Shown here: one piece after another, positions 58,934 through 64,000 of the stretch
Layout: every line of letters begins with the position of its first letter
Position numbering within the stretch: position 1 is the stretch's first letter
NCBI GenBank assembly: GCA_037439425.1
Contig: JBBIWA010000006.1
Coordinates: 74,328 to 138,327 of the forward strand
Direction: 5' to 3'
Length of the DNA: 64,000 bases
Origin: JBBIWA01 sp037439425
Lineage (GTDB): Bacteria; Acidobacteriota; Blastocatellia; RBC074
Translations under genes and position numbers: made by a program
Notes under the pieces: generated by a model
The model's database searches: none
What the model was told of the DNA's origin: nothing
The model's input: the letters and a program-made list of their open reading frames with translations, nothing else

Positions 58934-59323
58934 CTACTGCGCTGAAGGATCATCTTGAAAGATACCGAAGAGATTGCTTTCGGTGTCCAGGGCGTAAGCG
59001 ACATAACCAACCCCAGGCACTGGCATCTTGGGCACCACTACTTCCCCGCCATTTTCAGCTATCCTGGCTGGGTACTCATCTACGGAGGGAACATCAACAG
59101 AGTTGACCGTCGTCGGGAGCGGTTGATCCGGAGAAGGTGGCTGACCCTGGCGTTTGAGCAAACCGCCATTGATCCCTAGTTAATTGTTTTCACCGGTCGT
59201 GACTAGCCGATAATCATAGGGGCCATTCCATTTCTGGAAGTTCCACCCAAAAACATCCTGGTAGAACTTGATGGCGCGTTCAGGTTGGTCGGCATAGATC
59301 TCGAAATGGACTACTCTTGGCAT
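58934..59323 (-). pseudogene. VOC family gene with an in-frame TAA
   Basis: From an ATG at 59323, eight bases after AAAGGAGG, the frame reads HFEIYADQPERAIKFYQDVF and GWNFQKWNGPYDYRLVTTGE, then meets TAA at 59180-59182. It resumes at once with LGINGGLLKRQGQPPSPDQP and GVGYVAYALDTESNLFGIFQ through to a stop at 58934-58936. Only one codon separates it from a full 129-residue VOC protein of the GINGG class. Either a fresh nonsense mutation or a base-calling error. It is the fourth VOC gene on this segment. Confidence 0.85.
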
Positions 59324-59746
59324 ATGGATTCCTCCTTTGAGTGGTTGATCTGGCCCCTTCCAGTTTTGAGATAAGTGTCAGGTGAGATTGTAGGGTGACG
59401 CTTTTTCATCGAGCCTCCCGCGCGCTCCGCAGATGGGAGCGTGATGATGGCCGTGAGCGGGCAGAAAATCACCTCTCAGTCTGGAGAGAGCCCTCCCAGG
59501 CTGCTGTTGCATCCGGCATCCTGTGTCTTAGCTATGAAACAAAGCGCGCCAAGAGTACAACATCTGCTGAGCGATTGCAAGAGGGGAGCAAGAAATTTTT
59601 TACGGCTTTGCGAGGCTCTCTCAGAAAAACGCTCAGCCAGAAGGCGCTTGCGCCAGGGCGTCGCTGACATTATCATTGTTTAGCACTCTCGAGTCGCCAT
59701 TCCCTGGTGGGATAGGTAGGGCGCTGTCGCTTGGTAGGGGCTGTTT
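59324..59746. other. Divergent intergenic region
   Basis: Lies between the broken VOC gene and the zinc-ribbon/FGE gene. No gene is credible. GGCGCTTGCGCC near 59648-59660 is a short palindrome that could be an operator. Confidence 0.4.
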
Positions 59747-61495
59747 ATGTACTGCCTGACGTGCAATTTGCATTACGCTGAGAGGATGAAGTTCTGCAAG
59801 CGGTGCGGTCGCGCTCTCGCTCGCGTTGAAGCAGAGCCCAAAGTTGAGGGGGGACGCTGCACGCGTTGTGGCGCGCGGGTAGTGGCTGGCAATAAGTTCT
59901 GTCAGCATTGTGGTGTGCATTTGACGGCGAGGGTCGAAGAGACGACCATTGGCACCTGCCACAATTGTGGCATTTTCTGGCGCAGCTCCTGGCTCTATTG
60001 TAAGAACTGTGGAATGGCCAGGGACAATGCGCTCTTCAGCTCTGCCGCTCAGTCAGCTATCCCAACAGTCATCACTGATATCTATCAACCGGGACAAGAG
60101 GGGTCAAACTCGGCAGTGGATTTTCATTGCCCCTACTGTGGAGTTGAGGTGAGGACTGACTCGCGCTTCTGCGAGGCCTGTGGTGGGAAGCTGCGAGCTA
60201 CTCCTACGGGCAAGCTGCTTCCACTCACAGTCGAGTATCGCTCCCTAGCCTCGCCAGGGGAGACGGTATCTGTGAGTAGAAGGACATCTGGGCTCCCAGG
60301 CTTAGGGGAAACCCAGAACACAGCCTCCAGGCTCCCTGCCCTGACTGACCAGCCGTGGGTTGAGGAGACGGAGACGGCGGAACTGATTGAGCTATGCCAA
60401 AGCAGCCAGCCGGCATCCGAGGCTCACCTTGCCTTGCTGGAAAAAGAAGACCAGACCTCGGCGCTGAGCGTTGAGGGAGGAGAGACAATTCAGCTTGGCC
60501 AGGCTGAGCAGGCAAGTGACTTGAGACAAGGAGCGGAGCGCCGCAAAGCGACTATTACCGCCTCAGCGCGTTTAGACACTGTGGTGACGAAGATCACCCC
60601 TGAGGCCGCAGAGGCTGACGCCATGCTGTCAGAACGGCGCGGCAGACACACGATCTGGTCTACGGGCGTCTTAGGAAGTGTGGTTTTGCTTGTTTTGCTT
60701 GCCGGCGCAATTATTCATTTACGCTCGCTGCCAAAACCGCCTGAGGAGTCTGCTTTTGAAGCTTCGCCAAGTAAAAAATCACTGCCGCCCAGCTCAGGCC
60801 AGGTGTCGGCTCCAGCAACTCGGGCTCAGCCCACCCCACCCGAAGGTATGGTCTATGTGCCAGGCGGAACTTTTCAGATGGGACGCAACGATGAGGATGA
60901 ATACTCGCGCCCTGCGCATATCGTCACAGTCTCCCCTTTTTTCATCGATCGGACAGAAGTCACCAACGAGCAGTATCGGGTCTTCGTTCAGCAGACTGGT
61001 CATCGCGCGCCTGCGCACTGGAGGAACGGACAGATTCCAGCCGGTGCCGAACGATTGCCCGTAGTCAATGTGTCATGGGATGATGCCAACGCATACGCGC
61101 GCTGGGCTGGTAAGCGATTGCCAACCGAAGAAGAATGGGAGTTTGCGGCGCGCGGCACTGATGGGAGAATTTATCCTTGGGGCCAGCAGTGGCAAAAGGA
61201 CCTGGCCAACGTTGCGGAGAGTAAACGCAACCGCCTCGTCGAGGTTGGAAGCTACGCGGCCAGCGCAAGCCCTTTCGGCGTGCTTGATATGTGTGGCAAC
61301 GTATGGGAATGGACAGCAAGCGACGTCTACAGCTATGCGGAACCAGGCAAAATCATTAGTCCGGGCAAGGTGATTCGCGGCGGCGCCTACGACGTTGACC
61401 GCAAGAGGGCGACGACTACCTACCGTGGCTTCGTGCTGCCGGACAAAGGCTATGAGAAGACCGGCTTCCGCTGCGCGCGCAATATTGAGCCATAA
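59747..61495 (+). CDS. Zinc-ribbon, transmembrane, formylglycine-generating-enzyme-like protein
   Basis: 582 residues. Four zinc-ribbon-like CxxC pairs occupy about 1-150: CLTCNLHYAE...KFCKRCG, CTRCGARVVAGNKFCQHCG, CHNCGIFWRSSWLYCKNCG and CPYCGVEVRTDSRFCEACG. A flexible region follows, one transmembrane helix (VLGSVVLLVLLAGAIIHL, about 305-325), and an FGE-sulfatase domain (about 360-582): EGMVYVPGGTFQMGRNDEDE, RLPTEEEWEFAARG, GNVWEWTASD and GFRCARN. FGE-type domains in such multidomain proteins are often non-catalytic binding modules. GGTAGGGGC precedes the ATG. A second FGE gene follows 44 bases later. Confidence 0.88.
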   Translation: MYCLTCNLHYAERMKFCKRCGRALARVEAEPKVEGGRCTRCGARVVAGNKFCQHCGVHLTARVEETTIGTCHNCGIFWRSSWLYCKNCGMARDNALFSSAAQSAIPTVITDIYQPGQEGSNSAVDFHCPYCGVEVRTDSRFCEACGGKLRATPTGKLLPLTVEYRSLASPGETVSVSRRTSGLPGLGETQNTASRLPALTDQPWVEETETAELIELCQSSQPASEAHLALLEKEDQTSALSVEGGETIQLGQAEQASDLRQGAERRKATITASARLDTVVTKITPEAAEADAMLSERRGRHTIWSTGVLGSVVLLVLLAGAIIHLRSLPKPPEESAFEASPSKKSLPPSSGQVSAPATRAQPTPPEGMVYVPGGTFQMGRNDEDEYSRPAHIVTVSPFFIDRTEVTNEQYRVFVQQTGHRAPAHWRNGQIPAGAERLPVVNVSWDDANAYARWAGKRLPTEEEWEFAARGTDGRIYPWGQQWQKDLANVAESKRNRLVEVGSYAASASPFGVLDMCGNVWEWTASDVYSYAEPGKIISPGKVIRGGAYDVDRKRATTTYRGFVLPDKGYEKTGFRCARNIEP

Positions 61496-61539
61496 TTTGT
61501 CCAGGTTAGCGCAGATTGCGATGGGCATTGGGACGCTCC

Positions 61540-62832
61540 ATGAGTTGCAAGCAGAGCCGCTTTATCCTCATCATCTTGTATGCTTTCATGGCGTTCACTG
61601 TGGTCCCGGCGGGAGCGCAAAACCCGACTGGCCGGGATGTGCCCAAACCTAAAAAGAGCGCTGTTAAAAAAGCCTCCGCTAAGAAGCCCACTCGAAAGAC
61701 AGCTAGCGCCCATCCCACTGCAACTTCCAAAGCAGTAGAAAGTGCGGACCTGACAGTTATTGCTCCACCAGGGGCCCTGATCGAACTTGATGGCAAAAAC
61801 CAGGGCCTGATAGGAGCTCAAGGGCAGCTTGTTTTGACCAGTATATTGCCTGGCAAGCACCAGCTTAGTGTTAGAGCTGAAGGCTACCAGTCCTGGAACG
61901 GCACTGTTACGGTCCAATTGCCAGCCACTAGCTTTGAAGTTCCGCTGATCAAAAAGGCCGTCACAGGTCGGTTCACTGTTTATAGCAATGAGCCGGGCAC
62001 AGAAGTCTTCCTGGACGGCAAATCCTTCGGCATCACCGGCTTTGCCGGCGAGCCATTGCCGATTGAAGAGCTCAAAGCCGGCAGATATGAGTTGCGCGCA
62101 GTCAAGGAGGGATTCAAGCCCTGGCGGGGGACTCAGGACCTAACAGCGGGTGAAACCGTCACCATCAAGATCGAGTTGCAACCGATTCTTGATCCGGAGA
62201 TGATACGCATCCCGGCTGGTGACTTCACTATGGGCAACAATCGGGGGCCGAGGGACGCGCGTCCGGCTCATCCTGTCTTTGTTGACGAGTTTGAGATCTC
62301 GCGCAGCGAAATCACCAACCGGCTTTATAAGTACTTCATTGATGCGACCGGCCATCCAGCTCCTTCAGGAGTAGACGTCCCGGCTCCATACCGCTGGGAA
62401 GGCAATAACTACCCGATAGCTCAGGCCGATCAACCAGTCGTGCTGGTCAGTTGGGAGGATGCTGTCGCTTTCTGCCGCTGGCTCTCTGAACAGACGGGCA
62501 AGCGCTATCGCTTGCCAACCGAAGCCGAGTGGGAGAAGGCAGCGCGCAGCGCCAGCTCTCAGTACTCCTCGGCGGGCAATGTTTGGGAATGGTGTTTCGA
62601 TTGGTACGATCCGGACTATTACAATCGCAGCGAACGCATCAATCCGACGGGGCCACCACGCGGCAAAAAGGTCAAGCTGGGCGGTCTCGAAGGCGAGATG
62701 CGCGTCATTCGTGGTGGCACTTTTGGACGCGCCTCTTTGCCTTTAAGCGCTGCAGATCGCAATGCTTATCCGCCTAAGCAAGGGCGCTTCGATATTGGCT
62801 TTCGCGTCGTTCGTGATTTCAGTAAAAACTGA
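61540..62832 (+). CDS. PEGA-domain protein with shortened FGE-sulfatase domain, exported
   Basis: 430 residues from the ATG at 61540; a TTG at 61516 opens the frame earlier. Signal peptide (ILIILYAFMAFTVVPAGAQ), a Lys/Ala/Thr-rich linker, two PEGA-like domains (LTVIAPPGALIELDGK and FTVYSNEPGTEVFLDGK), then an FGE domain (about 235-430) with EMIRIPAGDFTMGNNRGPRD, RLPTEAEWEKAAR, GNVWEWCFD and GFRVVRD. Between KAARSASS and GNVWEW about 35-40 residues present in full FGE domains are missing. It is probably co-transcribed with the preceding zinc-ribbon/FGE gene. Role: likely extracellular binding or envelope assembly; catalysis doubtful. Confidence 0.85.
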   Translation: MSCKQSRFILIILYAFMAFTVVPAGAQNPTGRDVPKPKKSAVKKASAKKPTRKTASAHPTATSKAVESADLTVIAPPGALIELDGKNQGLIGAQGQLVLTSILPGKHQLSVRAEGYQSWNGTVTVQLPATSFEVPLIKKAVTGRFTVYSNEPGTEVFLDGKSFGITGFAGEPLPIEELKAGRYELRAVKEGFKPWRGTQDLTAGETVTIKIELQPILDPEMIRIPAGDFTMGNNRGPRDARPAHPVFVDEFEISRSEITNRLYKYFIDATGHPAPSGVDVPAPYRWEGNNYPIAQADQPVVLVSWEDAVAFCRWLSEQTGKRYRLPTEAEWEKAARSASSQYSSAGNVWEWCFDWYDPDYYNRSERINPTGPPRGKKVKLGGLEGEMRVIRGGTFGRASLPLSAADRNAYPPKQGRFDIGFRVVRDFSKN

Positions 62833-63006
62833 TCTTTGGCAAAATGCGCCGAAGGCGCGTCAAAATTGGACGTTTGTGTTGAAAAATCAGATACGGGAGG
62901 AGTCGCGCATGTCGTTTCACGACGCCCTGAGGTGCGAGGCCAGGCATTGTATAGTTTTCAACCCTCGTCCAACAAGGGGTCAAGCAGTTTGGGATAGTTT
63001 TTGCCA
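62833..63006. other. Intergenic sequence with a site-bearing short ORF
   Basis: GGGAGGAG precedes an ATG at 62910 that opens a 33-codon frame (MSFHDALRCEARHCIVFNPR...) to a stop at 63010. No family is recognised. It lies just before the IS701-like fragment and could belong to it. Confidence 0.35.
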
Positions 63007-63198
63007 ATGAGCCAACAGCGCCGCCATTTTGCTAAGTATCTAATGGAGCTGCTGGTGGCCGAGAAAAAGAGCGTCACTGGGATCAACAAGGAGTTTGCCC
63101 AGAGGACTGACCAATCGTGTCTTAATCGCTCGATCACCTAAGTCAACTGGGACCTGGCGGAACTCAATCGCCGACGGTTGGCGTGGCGGCACCGATAG
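63007..63198 (+). pseudogene. IS701-like transposase N-terminal fragment with in-frame TAA
   Basis: From an ATG at 63007 the frame reads RRHFAKYLMELLVAEKKSVT and GINKEFAQRTDQSCLNRS, then TAA at 63139-63141, then continues VNWDLAELNRRRLAWRHR to a TAG at 63196-63198. This is the N-terminal start of an IS701-type transposase; family members read through with a Glu-like residue here. The remaining 300 or so residues, including the catalytic DDE core, are missing. It is a decayed fragment. Confidence 0.7.
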
Positions 63199-63671
63199 GA
63201 GCGCCTTGCTGATCACCGCCAAGGCAGCTCCTAAAGGGGCTCAGGAATTTAATACCTCACCTGACTATCACCAGGGCAATCCTAAAGGAGTGAGGGGAGG
63301 CGAATGCTGAGGCAGCCAACTTGAGGCCGATTGTTATAGCAGATTTATTTTGTCTACCAACTTATCTCCACACTGCCCACTCATGAGGGCGCACTATCGC
63401 GGGTTTCGGGGGCGTTTCTTTTCATCCTTCTCCTTTTAAATCCCACCGGAAGCCCAAAAGCGTGTGGTGGCGCGTGGAGGGGCACATCGAATGATCATGT
63501 CGCTGGAAATGATGCACTCACCCGTCCGGCGAGAAAGCGATCGTGTAGACTGGCGAGGTGTGTGCTGATTTGCGCGGTGAGCTTGCGACAGTGGCAGCTG
63601 CTGCGCAGCACTCTTGGTTGCAGCTCAGAGCTTGCAGCAACTTTACCAGATGAAGGTTGCCAGCATTCATC
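63199..63671. other. Intergenic region before the second Uma2 gene
   Basis: 473 bases with no gene that I can support. GCTCCTAAAGGGGCTC-like and other short inverted repeats occur near 63225-63245, but no clear terminator. Confidence 0.4.
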
Positions 63672-64000
63672 TTAAGACTGATCCGGATCAATCCCCAGCT
63701 CGCGCATCCTGGCTGCTAAGCGGGCTGCACGCTCTTCAGCACGAGCTGCACGCTCGGCTTCGCGCGCTGCCTGTTCTTCAGCCTGGAGTGCGCGTTCAGC
63801 CTCACGAACTGCCCGCTCGGCTTCAAGGGCCGCACGCTCTTCAGCACGAGCTGCACGCTCGGCTTCAAGGGCCGCACGCTCTTCAGCACGAGCTGCACGC
63901 TCGGCTCCCGTCGCTATCAATTCTCCCTTCTCATCACACCACCTCAACCACCTCGCCTGCTTCCCTTCATAAAAACCTTCCCATAACACCAACCCTAATC
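63672..64000 (-). CDS. Uma2 family endonuclease (DUF820), partial, N-terminus off window
   Basis: Only the last 108 codons or so are visible: LVLWEGFYEGKQARWLRWCD, GELIATGAERAARAEERAAL, the helical repeat tail and the end RMRELGIDPDQS. The visible DNA from 63901 to the edge matches 54161-54260 of the first copy without a difference that I can find. The tail has more repeat units than the copy at 54036 (extra AERAVREAERALQAEEQAAR-type units), so the two genes differ mainly in repeat number. The catalytic core lies outside the window. Confidence 0.9.
   Translation of the reverse strand, partial: LGLVLWEGFYEGKQARWLRWCDEKGELIATGAERAARAEERAALEAERAARAEERAALEAERAVREAERALQAEEQAAREAERAARAEERAARLAARMRELGIDPDQS

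Noticed and set aside
37850..59182. Stop-codon reassignment of TAA as the cause of the three nonsense codons
   Set aside because: Several intact genes in the window end in TAA, and other broken genes carry frameshifts, so ordinary decay or sequencing error fits better.

Overview
The window looks like a chromosomal segment (about 57% G+C by eye) of an Acidobacteriota bacterium, most likely Blastocatellia-like. The pointers are an Oar-type TonB-dependent receptor with an N-terminal carboxypeptidase-regulatory domain, an acidobacterial-type VWFA-related secreted protein, a PSCyt1/DUF1549 cytochrome protein, a CRTAC1/ASPIC-UnbV FG-GAP protein, MqnA of the futalosine menaquinone route, and several Tat-exported Gfo/Idh/MocA dehydrogenases paired with TIM-barrel isomerases. 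Taxonomy is inferred from gene content only. No rRNA, tRNA or CRISPR array was seen.

Layout. 1-4.3 kb (minus): partial DUF1549 cytochrome protein, then a Tat-exported dehydrogenase/isomerase pair. 4.7-8.2 kb (minus): ComM/YifB ATPase and a LysM lytic transglycosylase. 8.4-10.7 kb (plus): TPM-domain protein, uncharacterised protein and LemA, behind a promoter that sits almost on the start codon. 10.7-18.2 kb: mqnA, a divergent zinc-finger/sigma-like regulator pair, hisS-aspS, a gamma-carbonic anhydrase, and a junction of two broken genes. 18.5-26 kb (mostly plus): clpS-clpA, HicB-like ORF, nagA-like gene, short-chain dehydrogenase, coiled-coil protein, VOC protein, dehydrogenase. 26-32 kb: large TonB receptor with promoter and terminator, PEBP protein, TPR protein, and a frameshifted small ORF. 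32-41.4 kb: CRTAC1 protein, a second isomerase/dehydrogenase pair divergent from a nonsense-interrupted MFS transporter, an MFS exporter coupled to an M20 peptidase. 41.5-48.4 kb (minus): endonuclease/phosphatase, threonine ammonia-lyase, D-aminoacylase-like amidohydrolase, copper-monooxygenase-like cytochrome. 49-52.6 kb: PilZ protein and a VWFA-yggS-yggT-yggU operon. 52.7-64 kb is an accessory zone: ISAs1 remnant, two Uma2 copies, an IS remnant that truncates a DinB gene, several VOC proteins (one broken), a zinc-finger/PP2C fusion, a pair of FGE-domain proteins, and an IS701-like remnant.

The strongest theme is gene decay: seven independent lesions (three in-frame TAA codons, three or more single-base frameshifts, one gene-gene fusion, one IS insertion) sit among intact housekeeping genes. 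They are concentrated in transport, VOC/DinB and IS genes. Genuine decay and assembly error cannot be told apart from this sequence alone. The most interesting functional leads are the DksA-type zinc finger fused to a SpoIIE phosphatase, the zinc-ribbon/FGE pair, the sigma/anti-sigma-like divergent pair, the possibly leaderless TPM operon, and a G-rich, potentially structured non-coding stretch near 53.4-53.6 kb. I did not find a clearly new multi-gene defence or mobile system.
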